Source of the DNA: Pseudomonadota bacterium
GTDB lineage: Bacteria; Myxococcota_A; Bradymonadia; Bradymonadales; GCA-2716585
NCBI GenBank assembly: GCA_005804885.1
Contig: SYOX01000372.1
Span: forward strand, 1 to 49,428
Direction of reading: 5' to 3'
DNA length: 49,428 nt
Shown: in pieces, positions 26,581 through 34,849 of the stretch
How the letters are laid out: every line of letters begins with the position of its first letter
Numbering within the stretch: the first letter of the stretch is position 1
Translations under genes and position numbers: made by a program
Notes under the pieces: generated by a model
The model's database searches: none
The model's input: only the letters and a program-made list of their open reading frames with translations
Told to the model about the DNA's origin: nothing

Positions 26581-28203
26581 TTGATCAGGCTTCGCCTCGA
26601 AATCAGCGGCGCGATCCGCGAGTACGCCTTTCACCGCCCTGAGATCCACATCGGCCGCAGCCCGACCAACGACCTGGCGATCCCGCTCGAAGGGGTCTCG
26701 GTGCGACATGGGCGGCTCTTCCTGAGCGAGGGAGCGTGGCGCTTCGAGGATCGCGACAGCGTCAAGGGGACGACCCGGTCGCGCGACGGTCGCGTCGAGG
26801 TGATCCGGGGAGAGGTCGAGGTGGAGGATGGGGATCGTCTGAACCTCGGCGGGGTGGTCGAGGTGGAGATCCTGAGCACCTCGGAGAGCCTCGCGCTGGG
26901 GGAGGGGCTCAGGCATCGGGCGCTGGCCCCTCGGGTCGAGGGCCTGAGCGCCGAGCACATGGCGTTGATCGCCCAGATGTCGCTGGCGGTCATGGTCAAC
27001 CCGCGCCCCTCGGAGAGCGTCGCGCTGGCGGCGGAGGTCGTCGGGGCGGTCATGGGCCTCGGGGTGTCGCGCGCGGGGCTGATCAAGCACGGGCGTGCCC
27101 CGGCCCAGCTGCTCGTGTTGGTCAAGGAGGGCCGGCTCAGGGCCGACCGGATGGACTGGACGCCGGCAGATCGGGAGCGGATCCTGGAGCTGATCAAGGG
27201 CCAGCGCCTGATCCACCACCCCCACCGGGGCGGAACGCGCGCGCTGATCTCGGCCTTCGATGACCCCCCTCCGCTGCACGCCTCGGCGATGTTCTTCGAA
27301 CTGGAGGGGCCGGCGCCGGACGAGGCCGGCCTTGAGCGCCTCGCGATCCTGGGCGCGGCGCTGGCGCCGGTGCTGCAGGCGATAGAGCGAGAGCGCGACA
27401 GTCGGGACGCGCTGGACTCGACGCGCGCGGAGAACCGCTACTTCCGAGAGCGCCAGCGCCGCCATTACCTCTTCAAGGAGCTGGTGACCGAGTCGGCCTC
27501 GATGCGGACGGTGTACCGGGAGCTCAACGCGCTGGTGGAGCGCCCCGGCCCCGTGCTGCTGATCGGCGACGCGGGCTCGGGCAAGGAGCTGATCGCGCGG
27601 GCGGTCCACCACCTCGGGGAGCGCTCGCGCAACCTGATGGTGACGCGCAACTGCTCCGACGAGGACCCGGAGCTGCTGGACCTGGAGCTCTTCGGCGCGG
27701 GCGCCCGAGGCCGGGCGGCGCAGCTCGGGGTGCTGGAGCTGGCCAACGGCGGTACGGTATTCCTCAATCAAATCGACAGGTTGCCGATGCTCCTGCAGTC
27801 CAAGCTCCTGCGCGTGATCAAAGAGGGGGAGCTGCGCCGCCACGGGGAGGAGGTGGCGCGGACGGTGGACGTCAGGCTGGTGCTGTCAACGCATTGCGAT
27901 CTGGGGCAGCTCGTGGCCGAGGGGCGCTTCCGCAAGGATCTCTACGTGGCGATTCAGGAGGGGACGCTGCGCCTGCCGTCCCTGGTGGAGCGCCTGGACG
28001 ACATCATGCCGCTGGTGCAGATCTTCGTGGGGGTCTTCGCGCGGCGCTATGGGCTGGAGCCGCCGGTCGTGGACGGCGCGGTGGAGGCGCGGCTGCGGGC
28101 GCACACGTGGCCGGGCAATGTGCGCGAGCTTCAGAGCGCGGTCGAGTCGGCGGTCCTGAAGCACACCGGCGGTGTCATCGGCGTGGAGGACTTCGGTTTT
28201 TGA
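26581..28203 (+). CDS. FHA protein with a degenerate sigma-54-activator-type AAA+ domain
   Basis: The 540-residue protein has an N-terminal FHA domain (residues about 18-90; IHIGRSPTNDL and VSVRHGRL are the phosphothreonine-binding loops), a GAF-like middle (about 120-270) and a bacterial enhancer-binding AAA+ module (about 295-540). Walker A is GDAGSGKE (329-336). FRKDLY, LPSLVERLDDI and WPGNVRELQSAVES match the family. However, the GAFTGA loop that contacts sigma-54 is missing: after LFG comes AGARGRAAQL and then GVLELANGG. Walker B reads FLNQID instead of FLDEIG, so both acidic residues are amides (Asn396, Gln397). There is no C-terminal DNA-binding helix. It probably cannot remodel sigma-54 polymerase and may act as a phosphopeptide-binding regulator. 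Intact FHA activators of this layout are common in myxobacteria. Confidence 0.87.
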   Translation: MIRLRLEISGAIREYAFHRPEIHIGRSPTNDLAIPLEGVSVRHGRLFLSEGAWRFEDRDSVKGTTRSRDGRVEVIRGEVEVEDGDRLNLGGVVEVEILSTSESLALGEGLRHRALAPRVEGLSAEHMALIAQMSLAVMVNPRPSESVALAAEVVGAVMGLGVSRAGLIKHGRAPAQLLVLVKEGRLRADRMDWTPADRERILELIKGQRLIHHPHRGGTRALISAFDDPPPLHASAMFFELEGPAPDEAGLERLAILGAALAPVLQAIERERDSRDALDSTRAENRYFRERQRRHYLFKELVTESASMRTVYRELNALVERPGPVLLIGDAGSGKELIARAVHHLGERSRNLMVTRNCSDEDPELLDLELFGAGARGRAAQLGVLELANGGTVFLNQIDRLPMLLQSKLLRVIKEGELRRHGEEVARTVDVRLVLSTHCDLGQLVAEGRFRKDLYVAIQEGTLRLPSLVERLDDIMPLVQIFVGVFARRYGLEPPVVDGAVEARLRAHTWPGNVRELQSAVESAVLKHTGGVIGVEDFGF

Positions 28204-28232
28204 GGGCTGGAGGGCGTCGATCGCGGCCGGGT

Positions 28233-29252
28233 TCAAGGGGGCGTCGGCGGGGGTTCGTCGGCCTTGGGGGTGGCCTTGTCGGCGGGGGCCGGCGTGGGGA
28301 TGAAGGCGGGGCCGAGGTTGGGGTCGTGCTCCTGTCGGGTTTTCTTGATGCCGTCGATGGCGGCGCGGATGGAGGCCAAGAGGTAGGGGTCGTCGGCGTG
28401 CTTGTCGGCGGCGGCGTGGAGGGCGGGCAGGGTGGAGTCGGTGCCGACCTCGGCCAGCGCGCGGACGACGGCGTCGCGGACGGTGACTTCGGGGTCATCG
28501 AGGGCGTCGACGAGGGCGAGCGCGGCGCGGTCGTCGGGCAGGAAGCTGAAGGCCTCGGTGATCTTGAGCTTGTCGTCCAGGTGGGTGTCCTGGGCTTCGA
28601 GGAGCTTCGCGTAGCGGTAGATGGCGCGCTCGTATTCGAGGAAGGCGGCGGCGCTGCGCTCGGCGTGGCCGAGCTGGCTCAGGAGGCCGCCGATCTCGAC
28701 GTGGGCGGTCAGCAGCAGGGGTTGCAGGCGCAGGGCCTCTTCGAAGGCGAGGATGGCGGCTTCGAGGCGGCTGGAGTCTTTGTAGGTGCGGCCGAGGACG
28801 AAGGCGATCTCGGGCAGGGGCGGCGCCTTGCGGTAGAGGTCTTCGAGCAGGGCGAGGGCCTCGGCGGGCTGGCCCTTTGAGCGCTTGAGGTCGGCCAGGG
28901 CGATGGCGGCGGAGATCCTGGCGCCGGAGAGGGGCTCGGTCTTGAGGAGGGCTTCGTAGGCGGCGGTGGGGTCGGCGCCCGAGGCGATGGCCTGCTTGGC
29001 GGTGTTGAGCAGCTCGATCTGGGCGAAGGTGGGGTCGGGGACGAACTCAAGGCGGGCGGGATCGGGGGAGGGCAGGGCGACCTTGGGCGGGGCCTCGGGC
29101 ACGGGTGCGGGCTCGGGTGCGGGCTCGGGGGCCTTGGGCGTCGGTTCGGCGGCGGGGCGGCCTTCGTCGCCGACGCTCGGGGGTGGGGCGGGGGGATCCT
29201 GGCAGGCGTAGAGGGCCAGGGCGAGGGCCAGGCTCAGTGCGAGTCGGGACAT
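28233..29252 (-). CDS. TPR lipoprotein
   Basis: The 339-residue product has a lipoprotein signal (LALALALYAC), then a Pro/Ala/Glu-rich tether (about residues 20-65). Residues about 75-210 are TPR-like helical pairs (PAEALALLEDLYRKAPPLPE, LEAAILAFEEALRLQPLLL). A HEAT-like stretch follows (ALALVDALDDPEVTVRDAVV) and a Pro/Ala/Lys tail. Such proteins are usually protein-binding scaffolds on the periplasmic face of a membrane. It begins two codons after the histidine-kinase stop (6-base gap), with GAGGGC upstream inside the kinase gene, so the two are surely one operon. It converges on the FHA-AAA gene. Confidence 0.8.
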   Translation of the reverse strand: MSRLALSLALALALYACQDPPAPPPSVGDEGRPAAEPTPKAPEPAPEPAPVPEAPPKVALPSPDPARLEFVPDPTFAQIELLNTAKQAIASGADPTAAYEALLKTEPLSGARISAAIALADLKRSKGQPAEALALLEDLYRKAPPLPEIAFVLGRTYKDSSRLEAAILAFEEALRLQPLLLTAHVEIGGLLSQLGHAERSAAAFLEYERAIYRYAKLLEAQDTHLDDKLKITEAFSFLPDDRAALALVDALDDPEVTVRDAVVRALAEVGTDSTLPALHAAADKHADDPYLLASIRAAIDGIKKTRQEHDPNLGPAFIPTPAPADKATPKADEPPPTPP

Positions 29253-29258
29253 GGGTGA

Positions 29259-31295
29259 TCAGCCCTCTTGCTGGATGGGGATGCGGAGGATGAAGGTGGT
29301 GCCGCGGCCGGTCTCGGTCTCGTAGTCGATGGCGCCCTTGTGGTCTTCGACGATCTTCTTGACGATGGCGAGGCCGAGGCCGGTGCCTTGCTCCTTGCCG
29401 CGTGTGACGAAGGATTCGAAGAGGGACTCGCGGATCTCGGGGGGGATGCCGGGTCCGGTGTCGGAGGCGCGGAAGACGACGTCGTCGCCGTCGCGGTCGA
29501 TATGGACGGTGAAGGCGCCGCCCTCGGGCATGGCCTCGGCGGCATTGCGGGCGAGGTTGGTCAGGGCGCGCTTGATCTTGACCTCGTCCATCTGCGCGGC
29601 GCCGCCGTAGGAGTTGATGATCTCGACGCGGACGCCGCGGTCGCCGAGGTCGCGGGTGAGGAGCTCGCGCAGGTCGTCGACGAGCTTGTGGACGAAGACG
29701 CGGCGGAAGAGGATGGAGGTCTCGCCGCGGGCGAAGGCCAGGACCTCCTTGGTCATCTTGTTGAGCTGGTCGAACTGCTTGAGGACGGAGGCGGCGTACT
29801 GGCGCCGGACGCTGGCGTCGTCCTGGGAGGCCATGAGCTGGACGTAGCCGGAGATGATGGTGACGGGCGTCTTGAAGTCGTGGATGACGCCGGAGAGCAT
29901 CTGGCCGATGGTGGCCAGGCGGTTGGCCTTCTCGCGGCGCTCGCGCGAGAGGTTGGTGGCCACGGCGCGGGAGATCTGGCCGGCCATCAGGGTCAGGAGC
30001 TTGAGGTCGTCGTCGATGAAGCTGGGCAGCCGGATGTCGAGCTCGTCCTCGTTGCCGAAGAGGGACTCGTCGGTGGCGACGGGCGGCCCGGCCTTGTTCA
30101 TCAGCTCCATGGTGCCGAGGATCTCGTCGTCGTCGGCCACCAGGGGGACGGCGATGACATTGCGGACGGTCGAGCCGATGTACTCGGAGGAGACGGGGGT
30201 GGGCCTGTCGGCTGGAAAGGCGCGCATGGCGCTGTCGCTGTTGTAGGGGTTGCGGGTCTCCATGATCTTGGCGCTGACGCGGCCTTCGCGGTCGGGGATG
30301 CTGGTGACGAGGAAGTCGTTGCCGGGCACGCGCGAGGCCCAGGGCGCGAAGCCCTCCTGGGTGATGGAGGGGTCGTTGATGTGCTCCCAGACCTTGAGGG
30401 CCTCGTCGAGGTCGTCGGGCTCCGTGGGCTGTCGGCGCACGACGAAGAGGCGCAGGTGGTCCTTCTCCTTGAGGGTCACGGCGCAGATCTCGGCGCTGAT
30501 GATCTCGAGCATCTTGGTGGCGGCCGAGCGGATCAGGCTCGGGAGGTCGCCGGCGGCCGTCAGCTCGGCCTGGATCTCGTAGAGGCGGTCGACCTCGGCG
30601 ATCTTCTTCTCCAGGCGCTCCTTGAACTCGATCAGCTCCAGGTTCTTGGAGACGACCGAGAGGTAGAGCTTGGAGTTCTCGATGCTGATGGCGGCCTGCC
30701 CGGCGATGGCGCTGAGCAGGTTCTCGTCCTCGACCGTGAAGTAGCCGTTCTGGCTGTTGAGCACCTGGACGACGCCGATGATCTCGCGGTTCTGGTTGCG
30801 GATCGGCTGGCAGAGGATCGAGCGGGTCTGGTAGCCGGTCCTCAGATCCACCGTGGCGTTGAAGCGCTGGTCCAGGTAGGCGTCGCGGATGTTGACCGAC
30901 TTGCCCGTCTGGGCCACCCAGCCCGCGATGCCCTCGCCGGGCTGGAGGCGGATCTCGCTGACCTGATCGCCCTGGCTGATCTTGCTCCAGAGGGCCTCGT
31001 GGAGGTCGTCGAGCAAGAAGAGCGTGGAGCGATCGGCGTCCATCAAGACCGTGATCTTCTCCATGATGACGTTGAGCAGGTCGTCCAGCGAGAGGGTCGA
31101 GGCCAGCGCCACCCCGATCTCCTGGATGCAGGCGATGCGGTTGTCCTGGTGAGCCCGCAGGCGCTCAAGCTCCGCGACGCGCGCCTGAAGCTCGGCGGCC
31201 CTGAGCACGGCCTGCTCCGACACGAGCCCCGCATGCGCGTGAGCGCCCGGCTCACCCTCCCGCAGCAGGAGGGCACGTGTGGGGTTGTCGGTCAT
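29259..31295 (-). CDS. GAF-GAF sensor histidine kinase
   Basis: The 678-residue cytoplasmic kinase lacks membrane segments. A helical N-terminus precedes GAF domain 1 (about residues 60-205; LDDLLNVIMEKI, GEGIAGWVAQTGKSVNI) and, after a coiled coil, GAF domain 2 (about 245-440). The dimerisation helix carries the phospho-acceptor His472 in VIHDFKTPVTIISGY. The ATP-binding domain shows the N box (LTNLARNAAEAM), G1 (DTGPGIPPEI) and G2 (GTGLGLAIVKKI). GAF domains commonly bind small ligands or pigments; no pigment-binding Cys is evident. No response regulator is adjacent, so the partner is unknown. The ATG at 31295 has GGGAG six bases upstream. Confidence 0.93.
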   Translation of the reverse strand: MTDNPTRALLLREGEPGAHAHAGLVSEQAVLRAAELQARVAELERLRAHQDNRIACIQEIGVALASTLSLDDLLNVIMEKITVLMDADRSTLFLLDDLHEALWSKISQGDQVSEIRLQPGEGIAGWVAQTGKSVNIRDAYLDQRFNATVDLRTGYQTRSILCQPIRNQNREIIGVVQVLNSQNGYFTVEDENLLSAIAGQAAISIENSKLYLSVVSKNLELIEFKERLEKKIAEVDRLYEIQAELTAAGDLPSLIRSAATKMLEIISAEICAVTLKEKDHLRLFVVRRQPTEPDDLDEALKVWEHINDPSITQEGFAPWASRVPGNDFLVTSIPDREGRVSAKIMETRNPYNSDSAMRAFPADRPTPVSSEYIGSTVRNVIAVPLVADDDEILGTMELMNKAGPPVATDESLFGNEDELDIRLPSFIDDDLKLLTLMAGQISRAVATNLSRERREKANRLATIGQMLSGVIHDFKTPVTIISGYVQLMASQDDASVRRQYAASVLKQFDQLNKMTKEVLAFARGETSILFRRVFVHKLVDDLRELLTRDLGDRGVRVEIINSYGGAAQMDEVKIKRALTNLARNAAEAMPEGGAFTVHIDRDGDDVVFRASDTGPGIPPEIRESLFESFVTRGKEQGTGLGLAIVKKIVEDHKGAIDYETETGRGTTFILRIPIQQEG

Positions 31296-31465
31296 CGTCG
31301 CTCCCAGCCCGACGCCAGAAAAGCGGCTTGATTTCGATGGTGTCGGGCTCCAATCCTCTCCGGGAGTCTACCACCCCCGGGGGAGAGGCCGCAAGGCCAG
31401 CCCGCCACACACCCCTCACAGGTTTGCTCAAGGAAGGCCCCGACGCCCCCCACGCCCCACGAGGG

Positions 31466-31850
31466 CCCCACGCACGACGATCGCCCCACGCTCCTCGCAC
31501 CGCCCCTGTCGGGGGCGGGCTCGTCGGGTGGGGCTTGGATGCCCGGGCGGGCTGCGACCTGTCGGTCGCAGGCCGGCGCGCGGCCCAGGTCAACACAAGG
31601 GGGAGTGAAAACCCCAATCCACAGGCCCACTTCGACGCGCTGAGCCGCCCCTGCGATCCGCTGTGATCCGGCCCTGCGATCCGCTGTCTGCCGCCCGCTG
31701 GCCTGCGCCCGACAGGGCGCAGCCCGCCACGCGCTTCCAGCCCCACCCGACGAGCCCGCCCCCGACAGGGGCGGTGCGAGGAGCGTGGGGCGATCGTCGT
31801 GCGTGGGGCGATCGTCGTGCGTGGGGCGGTGCGAGGAGCGTGGGGTGATC
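31466..31850. repeat. palindromic intergenic element, copy 1, with 18 bp tandem tail
   Basis: Arms at 31466-31574 and 31700-31807 are long near-perfect inverted copies (both contain CGACGATCGCCCCACGCTCC and CTCGTCGGGTGGGGCT in opposite sense). The 125-base centre contains CCAATCCACAGGCCCACTT on the forward strand and a duplicated CCCTGCGATCCGCTG. Two 18-base units CGATCGTCGTGCGTGGGG follow the right arm. Copy 2 at 44501-44820 has the same centre in opposite orientation. This explains most of the 590-base gap 31296-31885; the remainder shows nothing recognisable. Confidence 0.85.
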
Positions 31851-31885
31851 GTGGGGCGTGGGGCGGTGTCAGGAGCGTGGAGCGC

Positions 31886-33943
31886 TCATTCCTCGCCCTT
31901 CTTGAGCGTGGCGCTGCCCTTCTCATCGGCCAGCTGCTGCTGCGACAGGACCATGTAGCGCCACGCCTCGGTGTTGGTCGGATCGAGCGCCAGGGCGCGC
32001 CGCATCAGCTCCTGACACTGGATGTACTCGCGCCGCCCGCAGGCCGCCGCGCCAGCGGCGATCTGCGTGCGCGCCTGCCGCTCCCGCTCGCTCTGGCTCA
32101 GGCCGAAGCCCGGATCGCCGGGGGTGGGCTCGCCCGCTCGGCGCAAGCCCTCTTCGGCCAGCTGGCGGGCCTTGTCGCCCCGGTAGAAGGCCCGCTCGGT
32201 GGCGATCAGCGCCGCGCCGCGGGCCTCGATGATCGCCTCCTGGTTGGCCTCGACGCTCTCCTTGGGGGCCTCGGCCGGGCTCAAGAGCGCGACCCCGCGC
32301 CCGATCCCCACCAGCGCCAGCGCCATGACCGGGATCCAGGCCGCCGCGTAGAGCGCCGAGTGGGCCTTGTTGCCGGCCCCCTCCGGGGCGAACATCCCCG
32401 CCGCAATGGAGCGCGCCGTGTAGACCGCGTCGCGCACGCCGAGCGCCCAGGGCACCAGCAGCCAGAAGGTCAACCCGACCATCAACCCCTTGGCCGGCTG
32501 GCCGTTGTAGACCTGGCCGGCACCCGGGAAGAGGGCGGTGAGCAGGCCCGCCAGGCGAGGGTCGTGCTTCGAGCGCGCCGCCGGGGCGGCGACCTGCCCG
32601 CTGTCGACGCGGGCCGGGGGCGAGAAGCGCGCCGGGGGCCGCGAGGGCGACGCGGGGGGCTTGCGCGTGACGATGCCCTCCGGGGAGATGTCCAGGGCCG
32701 CGCCCGCGGCCAGCCGCGCCACGTCGTCGAGGTTGCTCGAGTCGAAGAGGTCGGCGGGGTTGAGGCCCTCGCCGGTTCCCTCGATCACCTCGAAGGACGC
32801 CTCCCAGCTCCCCTCCGCCAGCGGCGCCGGTGCGGCCGGGACCGCCGCCAGGGCGTCGCCGAGGATGCTCGCCCAGCCGCCGGTCTGGGCGATCGGGGTC
32901 AGATCCGTGCGCGTCGGGCCATCGTCGGGCGCTTCAGGCTGCGCGCGGCGAATGGGCCGCAGCCCCGAGGCCTGAGGCGGCGTCTCGGCGCGCTGGACCT
33001 CGCCCCAGGCGTCGTCGAGGTTGCCCATCAGGTCGACGGTCGGCATCGGAAAGGGCGGCGTCTGGGGCGCCGAGGCGCTCGTCTTCAGGGCGCTCGGCGC
33101 CGAGGCGCTTGTCTCCAGGGCGCTCAGCACCGAGGCGCTTGTCTCCAGGGCGCTCAGCACCGAGGCGCTCAGCGCCGAGGCGCTCGGCGCCGGGGCGCTC
33201 AACGCCGAGGCTCTCGGCGACGAGAGGCTCGGCGGCGGCGGGGTCATCTGGAGGGTGGGCTGGGCGCTCGGCGGGGCGGGCGTCTTGAGGGGGTCGATGC
33301 GCGCAGCCGGGGCGAGCGCCGGCTCGGCCTTGACCAGGACCGCGGGCCGAGCAAGGGGCGGCGTGGCCGCCGTCTCCCGAGAGGGCTTGTGGAGGGGTGG
33401 ATCGAGGGCGATGGAGGGCAGCTCGACCTTCAGGCCGCTGTCGCCGAGCGCGACCTTGAGGGGCCCCTCATCCCCGGCCGCGCCAACCTCGTCCGGCGCG
33501 GCGCCGGGGAGGCCCTCGCGGCTGGCCCAGTTGAGCATGGTGTTGCGCGGCCGCCCCGGCGGCGTCAGCTCGATGGGCTTGCTGTGGCCGCGCAGGTCGA
33601 GGATCGTGTCGCCGCCCTTCGTGGGGGCGCGCGACGACGGCCGCGCGGGCTGCGCGGGGTCGGGCTTGAGGGCCGGGTCCTGGACGTGGGGCTCGAGGAG
33701 GGCGGTGACGCCGATGCGCGCCAGCACGTCGCGCAGGCGATCGGCGTCCTGGGCGCCGACGCCGCTGGCGACCTCGACCTGCCCGCGCCGGGAGAGCGCC
33801 TCGCGGACCGCCTCCTCGGGCAGCCCGAAGCGCGCTGCGATCAAGCGCGTCAGATCGGAGACGGATCCCTGCCAACTCCGGTCTGTGGCGATCACCTTGA
33901 AGGTGTCGCCGTGTTCGGTGGCGTTGGGCGTATGGCTGGCCAT
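31886..33943 (-). CDS. membrane protein with TM2-like segment and TPR tail
   Basis: The 685-residue product starts at an ATG chosen from the N-terminal domain boundary; the ribosome site is weak (AAGGTG 14 bases upstream). Residues about 10-80 form a compact alpha/beta domain (LTRLIAARFGLPEEAVREAL, then RDVLARIGVTALLEP) reminiscent of the ribosomal L7/L12 C-terminal fold. Residues about 85-470 are a low-complexity Ala/Pro/Ser region, with a Ser-Ala-rich minisatellite of LSALETSASV-type repeats. Residues about 470-590 hold three membrane helices beginning FPGAGQVYNGQPAKGL, a TM2/DUF5683-like motif, and the C-terminus is a helical TPR-like domain (CQELMRRALALDPTNTEAWR). The function is unknown. 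Confidence 0.72.
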   Translation of the reverse strand: MASHTPNATEHGDTFKVIATDRSWQGSVSDLTRLIAARFGLPEEAVREALSRRGQVEVASGVGAQDADRLRDVLARIGVTALLEPHVQDPALKPDPAQPARPSSRAPTKGGDTILDLRGHSKPIELTPPGRPRNTMLNWASREGLPGAAPDEVGAAGDEGPLKVALGDSGLKVELPSIALDPPLHKPSRETAATPPLARPAVLVKAEPALAPAARIDPLKTPAPPSAQPTLQMTPPPPSLSSPRASALSAPAPSASALSASVLSALETSASVLSALETSASAPSALKTSASAPQTPPFPMPTVDLMGNLDDAWGEVQRAETPPQASGLRPIRRAQPEAPDDGPTRTDLTPIAQTGGWASILGDALAAVPAAPAPLAEGSWEASFEVIEGTGEGLNPADLFDSSNLDDVARLAAGAALDISPEGIVTRKPPASPSRPPARFSPPARVDSGQVAAPAARSKHDPRLAGLLTALFPGAGQVYNGQPAKGLMVGLTFWLLVPWALGVRDAVYTARSIAAGMFAPEGAGNKAHSALYAAAWIPVMALALVGIGRGVALLSPAEAPKESVEANQEAIIEARGAALIATERAFYRGDKARQLAEEGLRRAGEPTPGDPGFGLSQSERERQARTQIAAGAAACGRREYIQCQELMRRALALDPTNTEAWRYMVLSQQQLADEKGSATLKKGEE

Positions 33944-34144
33944 CAACGTGCGACCCACACCTTGTCTCGAACGATCTGCGATCAGGGAGAATCCCGAATC
34001 AAGGGTAGCACAGCGCCCCGTTGGGCGTCTAGAATCTGAGGCGGCCGGCGCGGCTGGGCGGTTGACCGGCGGCGGCGCGGGGCCGTACCATCGGAGGCGG
34101 TCGCCTGGACGATCCAGGCTCGACCTCAAGACCAGGACGCCGCC

Positions 34145-34849
34145 GTGCTTCGAGACCCCGAGGTGCTGATCGTCATCCCGACCTTCAACGAGGCCGAGAA
34201 CATCGGGCGGATCGTCCCGGCCGTCCTGGCTGAGCTGCCAGAGGCCCACGTCCTGGTCGTCGACGACGGCTCTCCAGACGGCACCGGCGACATGGCCGAG
34301 GCGATGGCCGCCGAGGACGCGCGCGTCCATGTGCTGCGCCGAAGCAGCAAGGACGGCCTCGGGCGAGCCTACGTGGCGGGCTTCAAGTGGGCGCTGGAGC
34401 GCAGCTACGGGCTGGTCTTCGAGTTCGACGCCGATTTCTCTCATGATCCCGCCACCTTGCCGCGCATGGTCCGCCACGCGCGGGACTTCGATGTCGTCAT
34501 CGGCAGCCGCTACGTGGCTGGCGGCGGCACGGCGCGCTGGCCGCTGGCGCGCAAGATCATCAGCCGGGGCGGCGGGCTCTACGCCCGCGCGGTGCTGGGG
34601 GCCGACATCCAGGATCTGACCTCGGGCTTCATCGGCTGGCGCCGCGCGGTGCTGGAGGCGCTGGACCTGGACAGCATCCACGCCAGCGGCTACGGCTTCC
34701 AGATCGAGATGAAGGTGAGGGCCACGAGGGCGGGCTTCAGCGTCCTGGAGTCGCCGATCGTCTTCCACGATCGGGAGGCGGGCCAGTCGAAGATGTCCTC
34801 GAAGATCGTGCTGGAGGCGCTGGGGCTGGTGTGGAGGCTCAGACGTTGA
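34145..34849 (+). CDS. polyprenyl/dolichyl-phosphate mannosyltransferase-like GT2
   Basis: The 234-residue enzyme is a full-length DPM1/Ppm-type glycosyltransferase family 2 protein. VLIVIPTFNEAENI is the nucleotide-binding strand, DDGSPDGT (residues 39-46) binds the sugar nucleotide, and DADFSHDP (from residue 95) is the metal-binding DAD motif. GSRYVAGG, TSGFIGW and the C-terminal GYGFQIEM...GQSKMS are family signatures. These enzymes transfer mannose (sometimes glucose) from GDP- or UDP-sugar to polyprenyl phosphate at the cytoplasmic membrane, making donors for GT-C enzymes such as the DUF2723 type. The start is GTG with AGGA six bases before it. Its 3' end overlaps the AAA ATPase gene by 11 bases, convergently. 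There is no membrane segment. Confidence 0.9.
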   Translation: MLRDPEVLIVIPTFNEAENIGRIVPAVLAELPEAHVLVVDDGSPDGTGDMAEAMAAEDARVHVLRRSSKDGLGRAYVAGFKWALERSYGLVFEFDADFSHDPATLPRMVRHARDFDVVIGSRYVAGGGTARWPLARKIISRGGGLYARAVLGADIQDLTSGFIGWRRAVLEALDLDSIHASGYGFQIEMKVRATRAGFSVLESPIVFHDREAGQSKMSSKIVLEALGLVWRLRR

